Assembly (NCBI GenBank): GCA_003254905.1
Contig: QANU01053055.1
Span: 124,001-188,000 of the forward strand
Reading direction: 5' to 3'
Origin: Nissolia schottii
Lineage: Eukaryota > Streptophyta > Magnoliopsida > Fabales > Fabaceae
DNA length: 64,000 nt
Positions 9,428 to 22,539 of this stretch are shown here, in pieces. Under the pieces are notes generated by a model that did not search any database, was not told the origin of the DNA, and saw nothing but the letters and a program-made list of their open reading frames with translations. The position numbers and the translations under genes were made by a program. Each line of letters starts with the position of its first letter. Position 1 is the first letter of the stretch.

Positions 9428-12400
9428 CCTTTCTCTATTGAGCTATGTTCTTCAATATTCAGTAACACATTTAGTTATTTAATATTCCTTAAATGAATTA
9501 TTAGTAATTGGTCAAAAGATTTCTGCACTTGATGTTGGGTAAGAGTTAATTTTACTTTACTTTCAATTTGTGATTATAAACATAAACATAGACTTGATGA
9601 AGAAGAGTTTCCCATTCTTTGGAGAAGAATATCATGCAAGCGTTGCATTATAATTATTAGGCTTGATTTGCTTTGATAATTTGGGTTTGTTGAGAATATA
9701 ATTTTTGGATTTCCATTTAGGAAGATAACTCATTATTGCAATGATAGTACATTATTGTGTACACATAAAAATAATTCTAACTATTGTTTAAGTTAATTTT
9801 TACGTTTAAAAGAGTATAATGGCTCAAACTTCTCCGGGGACTAGAATAACATAAGAAATATCTAAATCATTATTTTACAACTTAATGCAATAGCTTATAA
9901 AATAATTAATTTTAACTACATCACATGCAAAAACTGTTTCAACGACTAAATCATTAACGTATTCTTAAAGCTAGTAACAGATAATGTTTAAAAAATTAAG
10001 ATTAAAAAATTGAAATGGATCAAAACAAGTTAAAAAAAGGCGTGTACCAAAAAAAGAAAAAAACAGGTAAAAATGGTATATATGCAACAATGGATTGGTT
10101 CCATAGTAGTTTCTTGATAGTGATTATGTGACACACACCGGTAATCATGTGACTTAAGCATTAGACTAATTGTGGTCTTTTTTATTAAAAAAAATGATGC
10201 CACTCCTTGTAAAAGAAATTTGGTGGACTAAATAATTATCCTTAGGCAGTCAAAAAAAGAGAAAATTAGAAGCGTTGGATGTTTTCTTTTGTTTACATGG
10301 AGATACATCAATATCATCAGCAATGTTAGCTTTCCTTATCAAATGAGCTTAAATTAACATGCTTAGTGGTTGGGGGACCCCTCCTTCGTTCACTCGGTTT
10401 CTAACTTTTCCATAATATGCTCCTTGTCCCCCTTTTCCCTCTTCCTCACTCGACCCTTTATTATTTTGCTTCAATATTGTGATTAATTTGGCATAGCTAC
10501 CCCAACTTGGTCAATTTTTACCCAAAATTCAATTTAGTAAGCATTGTCCTCTATCATATTTCTTGTTGAGCGTATCAAATCCACCCTATGTGAGTGGAGG
10601 ACAATTTGTGCATCTCTCTAGGCAGTTCCAAAAAACTATTTAGTGAAAAGAGAATCTCATATCATGAGGTAATCCACCACTTAATAAGTTATCCCTTGTC
10701 TTTTCATCTAGTGCTATATAATATTTTTCAATACACTTGTATGTATTAGTGTGAAGTATAACTAGCTAATATAAAGGAGGATTAGTGAGTACAAGCTCCA
10801 ATGCCCTATCTTTATGACAAATTCTTGCTATGGGGCAGAGCGTCATGTCGAATATATTTTTATCCTAAAGATTAACATGTTACTTTTTGCTTTGAAAAGA
10901 TATGTCACATAAAGATATCAAGCTATATTTAGTTAAGAATTTATTTAGTATTACATTTAATGATCACACAAAAGTTCTCTAACTTTATATAAGATGACAA
11001 TTGTATGTCTCATTTTTTCTATTCCTTTTCCTATATATTAGAGTTCTACATTATTTAAAGAATATCATATAAATAGGTGAGACATCCATCTTTTATTAAG
11101 TTAACTTTTAAAGTTGAATTAAACGTACTCAATTCTAAAAATAGTGTTAAGAGTCTTTCTTAAGATCGCTAATATGGTACTACAGATGAAGTGAAAGAGA
11201 AGAAATGTTTTCTTCTACATGTACCGATTGTTTAAAACAGAATTTTTATCTTTTACTTTGTGTAAAAAAAAAAAAATTTCACCTAAATTACTGTACAAGG
11301 GAAGCTTATACACGCTAAATGTTTAAGTGTGTGAATTATGAACAATTATACGTATCCTTCTCCAAATACTTGATCACTTATTATCAGTGACAATTATGGA
11401 AGCATGTTAGGTGAAAATGCAATTAGAAAAGGAAAAAAGAGCTTCAACCTTATCTACATTTTCCGTAAAGTCCCAAAGCCAGAGGATAATCCACACATGT
11501 TTGGTGAACATATATATATATGATAGTGTGGATTCAAATCAAACACGCAAGACTAATAGGAATTTTTGTTACTTTCTGAAAAAAATTTGACCTTTTTTCT
11601 TGATTTATTAGATCTTGGAAGATCTACTATAAATCCACCTGATTAAGCATATGTAATAAGACAATGACCTCTAAGTCACATGCAACTACATATTGTAAAG
11701 AGTTTCAAGCACCCACTACGTTTTTAATCATATCAATATGACATAATTTTGATTCTTTTGTGGGCTTTGATTTTGTGTAGTGCCCATAGTGAGAGTCATC
11801 CATGATCTGGTCCAAGCTTAAAATGATGATTAGAAGGAATTTTTTTTGACGGGGGGTTTGTGCCCACAAAGAGATAAAAAAAAAATATTATTATTAAATT
11901 GAAAACACCAACTAAAAGGAAAATATTGGAATTATTTGGCTTTCCCCTTATCTTCAAAAGCTTCTTTTTGAATTTTCTTCCTTAAAAAACATTTATATTA
12001 TTATATCATGCAAGAGCCTTGCTTTGCTTTTTGTAGTTTATAAACCTCTATTTTTCTCCTCTCCCCTATCCTTCTTTGGAATCGACTTTATTAAGATTAG
12101 GTACAAGCATCCTAGGACATGCTTATGGTCTTTAGTCCCCACAATTAAGTTTAATTAAGGGTTCAATCATACATCCGATTAGGAAAAAAGTGTGTGTCTA
12201 TTTTATATACAATCTTGGACGAATAAAATGTATTGATACAAATCAAATTTTGCCTCACACTCTTGTTTTTTTAATTTTATGGCTAAACTTGAAACTTGTA
12301 GTGGGATAATTATGAAGGTAGGACCAAGAATTATGAATGTTGGGCATGGAACTTCTATAATGTTATGTCCATATATCCTCAATTCAATAGCCACTTAGTA

Positions 12401-13613
12401 GCATATATGCTGCAAAAGTGCCTCAATCCCCCATTTCGTGATCCATCATTAGAGCAATGGGAAGTGCAGGTCTGTATGAATGCTGCTGGGGCAACAATAT
12501 GATTGGTTCATGCTCTTTGTTATGAAGTTCAAAGTGACAAAATTGACTTATTGTGGCTTTTTATTTTATAGATGTAATCTATGTATGAATAGGAATAGGA
12601 ATAGGATGGCTTAGGCGGCTCCATGGCATGAGTTCAGGAAACACCATCCTGTCTACACAGACTTTATCTCTGTCATTATTGTTTTGGTTTAATTTTTATT
12701 CATTGATTCATTGACAAACTCATCTGATCAAACTCTATGGTATGTATGTTCTTTTGAAATAACAAGTACGAGAGTGAATAGCATATATTGATATATCAAA
12801 ATTTTATTGAATGCCAATCCAAAATTTAGTACATAAAATTAAGAGAAAAAACATGCACTGATAGTGATATAGGACACAATATGATACGACACATGGGGAT
12901 ACACAAACTTTAAAAATTTGTAGGACGCGGACACAACATATATATATATAATATTATTCAAGATTTACAATAATATTACGATATTTTCATTGATTTTAAA
13001 TTACTAGTTTTCATTGCTTTTTAAAATCTCTTTCAAAATATATGGTGCATTCTAGCTAGTTTTATGTTCTAATATTTACTAATTTTATAAGGGTTCATAT
13101 TATTGTAAATTTATATAGCATTTAAAATATTTTTTATTCAAGCACGCCCCGCACATGGTTCGAGAACATTTAGATATAGCTTGAACACAGCTAGATACAA
13201 TCAGATATGAACTTTTTATTTGGACATTTTTGAATACGTGAGACATGGGTATTAGACGAGTGTCTTCGTGTGTTGAACATGCAGGCACGATAGTCTCACA
13301 AAGTGTACATGCTTCTTGGAGAAAAATCAATTTATCCTCTAGAAATATGTCATGTGTACTTTATCTCTGACCTCTTAAAAAGTGCAAAATGACCTATCAT
13401 ATTTTATAACAGTACAAATCGATTTTACATGACCAAATTGCCCTCATGTTCTTGCAAAAAAAGAGGAAATGAAGGGAATTGAGATAAAAGTGATTTAGTC
13501 ATTTAAGGATTGAATTGCACTATTATAAAATGTTATGGGTTAATTCAAAAGTCATGAGGTAAAGCGTGTATGGCATAGAGAGAAAGTACATATGGTTATT
13601 ACCTACACAGTTA
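9428..13613. other. intergenic, AT-rich, no gene recognised
   Basis: Long AT-rich stretch with many stops in all frames. It contains short (TA)n runs at about 11508-11521 and 12940-12955. The frames at 12203-12394 and 13100-13330 are short and carry no recognisable motif. Nothing here supports a protein gene. Confidence 0.6.
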
Positions 13614-14067
13614 GGGCGATGACTTTGATGCACCGGCCAAGTTTGGTGCTTGATGCACCAGTATGGTCTAGGATGAAATATTTTCATTTAACTGCACTTC
13701 TTAAATCGAGTTAAACACATTTTAAAAGTGTGGTAAATGCATTTTTAAATTTACCCTCGACTCATACGTCCTCACTCCCTTTCTGCCAACCTTCCTTACA
13801 GCCAACGACCACCCATTGCCACCGGCCCTGACCACCACCCCACCGCTGCGAGGCAGGCAGTGGCGACACACAGGGAAGCTTCCTATGCTATTCGCTCCAT
13901 CGCACCTGAGCTTGAGGAGGAGGAGGAGGAGGAGGAGGAGGAGGAGGAGGATAAAGAATTGGAGAATAGGAGTGTAGTTACATTTATGTCCGTATGGACC
14001 ATGGTGGACTCATTTTTAACTTGGTCCATCAACCACCAAGTATAAACCAGTACATCAAAGCCATCCC
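13614..14067. mobile_element. Mutator-type MITE with GC-rich insert
   Basis: The ends are inverted repeats: from the left GGGCGATGACTTTGATGCAC, from the right (reverse complement) GGGATGGCTTTGATGTAC. The similarity goes on through a TTGGTG-x-TTGATG-x-ACC block. The flanks are acacagtta (13605-13613) and atacagttg (14068-14076), 7 of 9 matching, consistent with a 9-bp Mutator target duplication. The interior differs sharply from its surroundings: 13765-13960 is GC-rich and codes for an acidic run through a (GAG)n tract. It may be a small captured gene piece (Pack-MULE style), but its source is not recognised. Confidence 0.65.
13914..13950 (+). repeat. (GAG)n microsatellite
   Basis: About twelve GAG units, which in one plus-strand frame (ATG at 13860) give a run of glutamates. 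It lies inside the Mutator-type MITE. Confidence 0.95.
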
Positions 14068-15467
14068 ATACAGTTGAATGCTAACTAGCTTTTTTTTTTT
14101 TTTTTCTTTTTCTGAAATGAATTAAACTCCTATTTTTTTTAATTTTTATTTTGTTCTGTGAACATCTCTTTCATCATGGTAATGTGGTATTGGGTATGAT
14201 TTTTGTTGCAGCAGCATGAGTGTCAGGTAATCACTGCTTTACTGATTTGAATTCCCTCTCTTATTTTTTTAAATCCTTCTAGTTCTTTCTAATCTACCAA
14301 TTTGAATTGGTTGGACCTACAATGTGGGTTCAAAAATATTATGGGTTTTGGGCCCGTTCATCATTGCTATAATTGGTTTCATTATTAGGAGTTTTGTTTA
14401 GTGCATTATTAGAAAGAAGGGAAAAACTTGACCGTAAAAGAACAAAGGAGTTAGTAGAAGAGAAAATACAGCTGCAAATTAGTAAGATTAATCATTCTAT
14501 ACTTATTTGATATGACAAAAAAAAATGTTGAAAGAAAATGTGATATATTTGTACTGCATCCCCAACAATTTCTACTCTCATAACACAAAATTGGAGTTGA
14601 GATGATTTTTCAACATAAACCAAATCATAATGAATAAAAACTTTTCACACCAAATCGTAATGCATCAACCACCCTTCTTACTTTTCACACTCTCAGACCA
14701 AAGTACTTGTTGAAAAACTTTCGAGGTGCAAATCTACATACTTGTATATTTGTGCACCTGTCTGAGTCTTAAAAATTCGTACAATATAGTATTTCTCATA
14801 GTTTGATAAGGTGATTCTCTTTCTATTATATTAGATAGGCCCACCTTGAGCATAGATATGAATTATTTAAGTAAGTATTATTCCGACAAGAGATTTTTCT
14901 CCCATTTGTATAGATTGCCATTGTCACTTGGGAATCTTAGCATATTACCTGTATAACTCAATCGATCACGAAAATAAGCTACTACACTATTTGACAGAGA
15001 ATAAGAATAATAATGTCACTGTTTTAAATGTTTGAGATATTGGGCTTTTTACATTAATTTTTATTTCTTTTTTTTTCCTTTAGTACAATAATAGTTTGAA
15101 ACCCAAATTTAAGATACCCTGTAAATAGCCACAGTATTACCACTAGTTCACCAATTCACCTTGTTTCAAGGGAGTACGCCTTTAAATTTATCTACAACGT
15201 GATAACCTCAATTCAAGTTCATCCTTAAGTTTTGGAAAATAGTAAATTTGTCCATAAGATTGACATTTGTACATCAATTTCGTTCTTAATATCAAGGATT
15301 CGGAAACAAATATGATGGACGAGGTGTCAACTTTGGGGATGAATTTAATGGATGGATGTCAAATTAGGGATTAATTTGTTATTTTTTAAGAACTTAGACA
15401 AATTTGATTGATGCTGGCAAGATTGAGAATAAATTTGAAGATTTACTCTGATTCAAATTGTCAAGGA

Positions 15468-15640
15468 TGATTAGGACAATTGTAAAGAATCACCTCGTAT
15501 CTCACAAGGTCGCGAATTTGATTCTCACTAAATGATGTAATGACCACTTTGATGAGTAAATTGTAAGTATCTCTAAAATGCTTGAAGAATTTGACTGCAT
15601 GTTTTAGTTCTAATGAACACCAAACTCATCTAGCTTTTTT
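15468..15640 (+). repeat. SINE-like dispersed repeat, copy A
   Basis: Clearly related to 19306-19500. Both have an aaggatg-tta-acaattg block, then cg-gaatttgattctc, a tttg-tga-taa-ttgtaagta block, and end with caaactcatcta. The cgaatttgattctc block resembles a tRNA-type box B and the start a box A, which suggests a tRNA-derived SINE. The class is inference; the relation of the two copies is visible. Confidence 0.5.
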
Positions 15641-16844
15641 TAATAATAAAAAGTTTTCAAATTTGCTTCCACAAAAACACAAGGGTAGGTTTAATTTTTG
15701 TTAAGAGATCAAATTTACTTTTTGGGCTAATTATAGTTATCACCAAGACTTATACTACAATTTTACTCAAAAAGAAGTCAATTTTTTTTTTCCAATCTTT
15801 GATTTAATGAGCCTCACAACCGTTCAATGTGTTCTATAAGATATGGTATTGTTCTAGCCGTTGAGGTCACCACTCATAAGTGAACTTATGTACTAAGGGT
15901 GTACACCCTTCACGTCTCTTAAGACAAAAATGATTGTCATCATGATTCATGAATACAAATCCATTCAGCAATATTATGAGTCAAAGGAATTGAGTCACAA
16001 CTGTTTAATTACAATACGTGTTTTAAGTCTAAACCATGTAGCAAAAACCCTTTCTAATTTCCATTCACGGCATCATCAAGCCCCTTGTTTTTTATTTCTA
16101 GGTGTGCCATTATTGTCTTGTAGCACCAAATCAAGGAAACGTTACATCAAATTTGATAGACATGTGGAAGACAAAGTGGGCAAATACCATCAAATAATTA
16201 AGAGTCATTAGCCACAACTGGTACTGCCAAGTTTATAGAGTCCAAATAGCCAATAAGAAAAAAAATACTCCTAACGGATATACAATAAGATAATGACTTA
16301 GGTGTTATGGGTTTGATTGGTACATATCAATGCCATTCTAAGGGAACTCTTCTTATAGGCTTATATAAGGTTATTTAAGTATTTGATGTCGATCGGCTAA
16401 TAATGTTAGAGAAAACTATTCTAACATAACAAGAAAATAACGGGATATTCCTCTATACATCCAAGATATTTTATTTTATTTTTGCTTTAATCACCGATAT
16501 CCGATTGACCTTTGACCAAGCAATTATGTTTGGTTCGATAAACTAAATAACTTACTTAAGAGCATCCTAACAATGTTCTTTTTTTAGATTCCACTTTTGG
16601 CATTGTTATTGTCGCATTGTCAATCACCTCAACATTATGTCATAAAAGGTAACAAAGGACCAAGAGTGAGACACTTCACTAAAAGGGATCAACTTTGATC
16701 GCTACTATGGTTTCACATCCTCAACATTCCATATTTCTCACTTAAAATCACACCAAAATCAGCTTCATTCTTCCATTTGTACCATATTACACGCTTACCC
16801 CAGCCAATTTCATAAGTATTTTAGCAACATTACAAACTTTGGCC

Positions 16845-16874
16845 ATAATAATAATAATAATAATAATAATAATA
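16845..16874. repeat. (ATA)n microsatellite
   Basis: Ten uninterrupted ATA units in AT-rich intergenic DNA. Confidence 0.95.
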
Positions 16875-17223
16875 GATGTGTGAAAATGTTTGGCAAACCT
16901 CTCTTAATCTCATGTGTCTACACTATAAGACTACACTTTATAGTGGGGATCCAATAAGCATCACTTTCAACCAATGCCTCCTGAATCTTATGGCTCTCTA
17001 GGTCTTCAATGAAGATTCCACTCTAAACTATAGCATTCTCATGTCTAATTGATGGACATCATTCACCAGCTGCTGAATCTATCATTGAGACAAAGACTTG
17101 AATTTTTTCTTCCTTGTGCCTGCCATTAGTCATTGCTTAGTTTCCATCAAAGTAGGGCACTCTCAACTCAATATAAGATCTGAAACCTGTCAACTCTTTT
17201 CTTTTGTTTTATTTTAAAAAATA

Positions 17224-17350
17224 ATGTTATATGTACTCATCAAAGATGAGACACCATACCAACTCATTATTGATATATCTACCATTAGATGCAATTTCAA
17301 TGAGACTCACAGCATCTCATCATTGTGCCTTGTACATATATAATGAACTG
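17224..17350. mobile_element. fold-back MITE, copy 1 (diverged)
   Basis: It begins tgttatatgtactcatcaaa and gatgagacaccatacc, the same order as the left arm of the element at 17663-17824. A right arm with the tgccttgtacatatataatg block matches that element's tgccttataactaataaat. It is more degraded and its ends are not sharp. Confidence 0.6.
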
Positions 17351-17662
17351 ACACAATGTTTTATGTTTGATGAGCATAAATATTTTAGTAGTGGCCAATT
17401 AGGCTTGAATGAAATTGCTTGCAGAGACGACAAAGGACTGCGAAAAAATCAAATCATTATTGAAAAAGTTTTAATTTATCTCAGCTTAAATGATGTGAGT
17501 GAAGACTTAAGTAATAATACTAATAAAATAAAATTATACTAATTATGACTCTGATGTGAAGATAGTAGTTATTGTTAACAAACAAACAGGGAAACTCTAT
17601 GAAAGCAAGCCACGTCTAAGTTTACCAATAATTGGTTTCTAAAAGGGTTTGACGGGGGAGAA

Positions 17663-17824
17663 ATGTTATATGTACTCATTAATTATGAGACACCATATCA
17701 ATTTATATTACATTTATTATTAGATGAGATTTTAATAAAATGTGAATTCAGTTAAAATCTCATCTAATAATAAATGACTAACGAGTTAACATAGTGCCTT
17801 ATAACTAATAAATCTAAATAACAT
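17663..17824. mobile_element. fold-back MITE, copy 2
   Basis: A 162-bp palindromic element. The left arm runs from atgttatatgtactcatt to attattagatgagatttta, and the right arm is its inverted counterpart ending in taaataacat. The inner 20 bases of each arm pair almost perfectly across a short loop. Arms are about 65 bases with scattered mismatches. A second, older copy lies 440 bp upstream. No clear target duplication was found, so the superfamily is open. Confidence 0.75.
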
Positions 17825-20800
17825 AACTCCTAACGTTAAGATTTACAAGATTATTGAAGAATATTTAATTTCAGCATTTAGAGCATTTAGTTTTAACAAA
17901 TTTAACATTAATAAGGTACAAATATATTATGCATTTTGAACTAATCAAAGATCTGTAGTTATGCTCCTTGTTTCTTGTTTGAAGATTATCGATATCTAAA
18001 CATATTTCACATCAGAGACTAGCTGAAAAAAGTGTTATAACTTGAAGAATGCATTACGTTTCCTTTCACAATAGATCTAAATATCTTCATCCGTAAGACC
18101 CCCTATAAAAGAAATACCACAAAGTGGAACAAAAATTCCACAAAAGAAAATAAAGACATTCACAAAAAAGAATGAAAACACAAGAAAATCAATCCTAAAT
18201 AATGAAAAGGAATAAGCAGTGGGTCTGCCCAAAAAAAAAAGAGTAAAAAATGGCAGTCTCCTTAGAACACTCACAAAAATGGAAATAAGAAAAGAAAAGA
18301 GAAAACAAAGACCAAGGCTTTTCTTGATTTCAACCTTAATTCCAAAACGTTAAACCGTGTTTTCTTATGTTATAATGGTTTTGTAGAGAAAATACTAAAA
18401 TTCTAAAAATCATATTGTTCTATTTTCATTGTTACTATCACAAAAATGTCAAACAAGAAACAACATTTTGTAATTAGTAATATTAAAAATTTGAAATGAA
18501 TTCTTTTTGGTTAAAACTAACAAGATATCTATTCTACATTTTTATTTTTTCAATACATATTTACCTTTTATAACAAAAACCGGTTCTTTTTTTTCCTTCT
18601 AAACCAATACCTTTCATTTTCCATGAATTCTGTGATGAATCAAAACCTATTCTTCAATGAACTATTTAAATTTGGTGTGTCTAGCACTAAGTATAGTAGA
18701 CTATGATGATATGTTTATATTTAGTCACATTTTTAAAATATGATTAAATACAGGTTAAAAATGTAGCCAAATATATTTTGCCCTCACATGCTAGTCTCGC
18801 CACCACCTGTCTGCCTTCAAGTAATTCAGTATTTACATAATTTTTATTCTAACTTCTAAACGATTGTTTGATTAGATTGAACAAACACGCGATAATTTTT
18901 CAATTGCTGGGATACTTTATTTGTCGTGAAAAGTGGATCATAAGTTACAATGTGCCTAAATAAGCACACAACCGCTGACTATTCAGAGACAATAAAATCT
19001 ATTATAGGTAATTAAGTACGTGATGGCAGTGTCCTCACAAGAAAATTACAAAATGTGTTACAAATAAAGTTAAAAACATTGTTGTACAGAACTTAAAATG
19101 TTAAGAGACATAGGGGATAAGATAGGAGGCATAGAAATCAATGAAGAATGCGAAGTTCTCTTCATAAGTGTAATCAGCATCAGTCCTTGCTTCATGGACA
19201 ACATTTAGTCATTACATTTTTTTTTATCAAAACAAATGGTACATGCTGTGTATATATTTATTATATCTTTTCCCTTTTCACTTACAAGTCAATTATAATT
19301 TTTTAAGGATGGTTAAAACAATTGATAAGGAAACGACGCATATCTCAAAATAACGTGAATTTGATTCTCGATGCCAATGTGAATATAACTTTGGTGGATA
19401 ATTTGTAAGTACTTCTGTAAATGGTCAATCAGCATGTGGACATGCTATAACCCTAGTGGGATGACCAGTGTCAAACTCATCTAAACATTTATTTATCTAA
19501 AAAAATAGTTAGTTATAACTTTTAAAGAGTTATGCGAACAAGAGTTTACTCAATTGATTAGTCTTATGTTTATGCATAGTCACAAATAACTTAAGAGTTA
19601 GTGCTTCGACACTTGTTCTCATTAAGCAAGATCTCAGGTGAGAGTTTTATCCATACAGTGAATCGTTCTGACTCAAGCTAGATTAGGTAAAATTCAGTAG
19701 ATTTTAGACACCGGTGGTTTTCATTAAAAATTAATCGTCATAACTTAGATTTGATTCTTAAGTTTTCTATTGATGGATAAGTACCTCTCTAAACAATCAA
19801 TAAAATAAGAGACATGCCTTGACTCAGCGAGTCTTCCTTTTTAACCTAAAATGTTGTTGATAAAAGAAAATAAAAGGGATAGGATATACAATTGATTGAC
19901 TAAATAACTGTTTTAACAAAAATTCTGCAGTAACCCTAATTATTGGTATTCCATCAAACTGATTCTAGTTTTAATCAACATTTCATGAACTTTGATGCCT
20001 TCAAGATACAGTTATATTACTGTGTAGATAAGGAGCCACCGATAATATCATCAGATGACTCGAATTTTATTCAGCATTTTTAGACAACTTTACTATCTTT
20101 TATGGAAAAACGCCACGTGAATTTATATGCGTGGAACATGCCTTTTAAAGAAAAGAAAACTTCAAAGCTTGTATTCCCCTGAACCTCTGCATTTCCTTAT
20201 AAAGTTAAGATTCGTCAAATATTGCTACAAATTACGATGGAATGCCAAAGCAAAACGAAAAATTAAGGGTCGTCATTCATATTTCTCTTTTTTTTTTTTT
20301 TACATGTGCTATCATCTTTAATTCCTCTGTCATGTATAATCAGATCTACTATCATTACTTGTGGTTAAGCTTTAGGACAATTTTCCTATTCTTGTCATAG
20401 AGGAATTTACAAGAACATGATTTCACACATAAAGCTAAGAGAGGGAAATTCTCATTATCTACCAAATCATATCAACTTGGGTCAGGTTGACTTTTAATTT
20501 TACCTTTTGCATGCTTTCTATTATTCAAGTATACTTGAGTGTAATTCAGAGACCCACTAAAGTTTAATAACATTAACATTCACAGGACTCAGGACTCAGG
20601 ACCTCAATCTGGCTTCTCTTTCAAAATCCTTTTTAGTTTAGTAATATTTTTGACAAAGTCAGACTTTGGAGGCAAACAACAGAACTAGTAAAATCCATTA
20701 AATATCTGGCAAGAAAAAGGGAGATTCTTAGCAATAAGTGGAGCAAAATAACGTGGATTCCCCACACAACATTTACATAATTAACCAGCTTTTTTGCTGC

Positions 20801-21340
20801 ATCCTCATCTATGTAAAGCAAAGCAACCTCATCGTGAATAAATCAGTTTTTCTGTCTATGAAGAATAAAAGGACTACTTCAATAGCATTTTGAAATAGTA
20901 GAGCAGGACAAGTAAAGAATCCCTCTTTAACCCACATTTACCCAAAAAGGGAAAACACATAAAAAATAAAGTCAAGAAACCATAGGATTCAACATGTGCA
21001 GCCATAAAAACTCCATTGCACGCATCACAAATAAGACAACAGATAAATCATGAGGCATATTAAAGATCTTTAGTATAGCAATGAAAGACAAAAAGAGTGG
21101 TTTGTAAAAAATATCTATTTCACACATTAAACTTCAAAGAAATAAATCAATTTGATATTACAATATCCAAAAGCTTCTTACATCATGCAGGTAACTGAAA
21201 AACAGGACTTCTAGTATGTTACCACCAATTTGGTAACAGGCAGGAATTGATTTAGAATTTGTAAATATTATATATGATGATAAACATTGTGTGAACTTAC
21301 TAATGTATGTATTAAGTCTTTCAGTAAAAAAATAAAAAGA
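17825..21340. other. intergenic, AT-rich, no gene recognised
   Basis: Only short frames without motifs. It contains the SINE-like copy at 19306-19500 and similar but weaker repeat traces at 19560-19850 (for example gattagt and aagatctcaggtgagag blocks). Nothing else stands out. Confidence 0.5.
19306..19500 (+). repeat. SINE-like dispersed repeat, copy B
   Basis: Related to copy A at 15468-15640 by the shared ordered blocks, including gtgaatttgattctcgatg as a box-B-like segment and the terminal caaactcatcta. It is about 20 bases longer than copy A in its second half. Confidence 0.5.
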
Positions 21341-21344
21341 CAAA

Positions 21345-22185
21345 GTCCAAGCTCATCCACGTTTCATATGCAACAAAAAGACAAGCCCAAATGTACACAT
21401 GGAAACAAAATGAAATTATTTTGTCTTTAGCCCAAGAGAATTGAGCTCGAGAAAGTAAGGCCCAAAAGTTTCAAATAAACTAAAGAAAGAAAAGTTCAAA
21501 GTTTTATGAAGAAAGGAAAGCATTGGATCGGACAAAATTTGGAAGAATTGAAAAAGGAAAGAAAAGGTGATGTGAAGTCACTAGCAAAGAGGAAAGAAAA
21601 TAAAGAAAGGGAAGTCAATCAAAGAAAGAGATTGACAATGACATGTCTATAAAAAGGTAACTTTGGGAAGTAAAATCACCCTTCCCACGGTCAAAAAGGA
21701 AATAAAGAAAGAAGCTATGCTGCAAAACTGCAAGTCTCATTTTGGAAAAGGAAGAGAAGAAAAAGAAAGAAAGTATGGAAGCAATATAGCTTGTTTTGTG
21801 TATCTGAAAGTTTGTTTTGTGAAGTTTATTTGGAAGGTGCCATTGGTGTTTTGTACTTGAAAGTTTTGTGAAAGAAAAGAGTTTTGGGTGTTTGAAGAAC
21901 TGGACGTAGAATCTTAGAACTTAGGAATCGAACCAGTATAATTCTTGTGTGTTCTTCTTTCTTCCCTTCACTATTTACGTTTCCAATCTTTCAAAAAGAA
22001 ATTTTGTTTTTCATTTTGAAAATTCATTTTTCAGAAAACTTGTCTCCCTGAACACAAGGAGATATCTCCTAAGTTTTTAAGAGATAACTTTTCAACTTAA
22101 AAGAAAATTTGATTTTCGAAAAAGTATTTGCTTAGATTCAACCCCCCCTTCTGTAAGCCACATAAAACCTTCAGCAGGCATGCGG
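21345..22185 (+). repeat. LTR-like segment, copia style, 3' of the SYP31 gene
   Basis: A purine-rich stretch full of AAAGAAAG-type words, with a TCTATAAAAAGG promoter-like box at about 21648-21660 on the plus strand. It ends in a TTCAACCCCCCCTTCT block at about 22137, a C-run of the kind found at the end of many plant copia (SIRE-like) LTRs. No second LTR and no clean target duplication were found, so it is a fragment or a solo LTR with undefined ends. The ends given are approximate. Confidence 0.5.
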
Positions 22186-22539
22186 TAATCTATTCTTTCT
22201 CCCACTTTTTTGCATCTTAGAAAATATATCATGCACAAAATACAAGTCTCCCTAAACTTCCACAACAGTATTGTGATTATGTATTAGTTTACTAAGCACT
22301 TGTATAATTCTAAATTAACTTGCTTAATCTGCATTCAAACTCCTAAAAAGTTTTGGGGGCTAATATGCCACCAAAATATTTAAAAATGCCTATAGTTTAT
22401 CAAACAACTAAATATGAAATGCAAAGGTTTACAGATAAGCCCTTAGCTGCTATTGCATTTTTGTGTCCGCAGAAGGACAGAGCGAAATCCAAGAAAGCCG
22501 TCAAGTAAGACTCTTGTAATTGGCATATGCAAAAGTATG

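Larger units (their letters stand above)
14068..17223. other. intergenic, AT-rich, with dispersed repeats
   Basis: No gene recognised. It holds a SINE-like repeat at 15468-15640 and an (ATA)n tract at 16845-16874. The 93-codon frame at 15930-16211 has no recognised motif. The stretch 15160-15460 is a low-grade imperfect inverted repeat (aaatttgtcc / ggacaaattt-type blocks) that resembles old MITE sequence. Confidence 0.5.

Noticed and set aside
9975..12000. Search for a gene in the long gap after the second copia element
   Set aside because: All frames are short and broken, with no splice-linked motif pieces found.
12430..12700. Possible microRNA or other structured RNA near gctgctggggcaac
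   Set aside because: No match to a conserved plant miRNA that I know and no convincing hairpin by eye.
18060..18320. Similarity between this stretch and 6960-7130 (acactcacaa, gaaaagaaaagagaaa words)
   Set aside because: The match is mostly A/G-rich low complexity with one 10-base block; not enough to claim a shared element.
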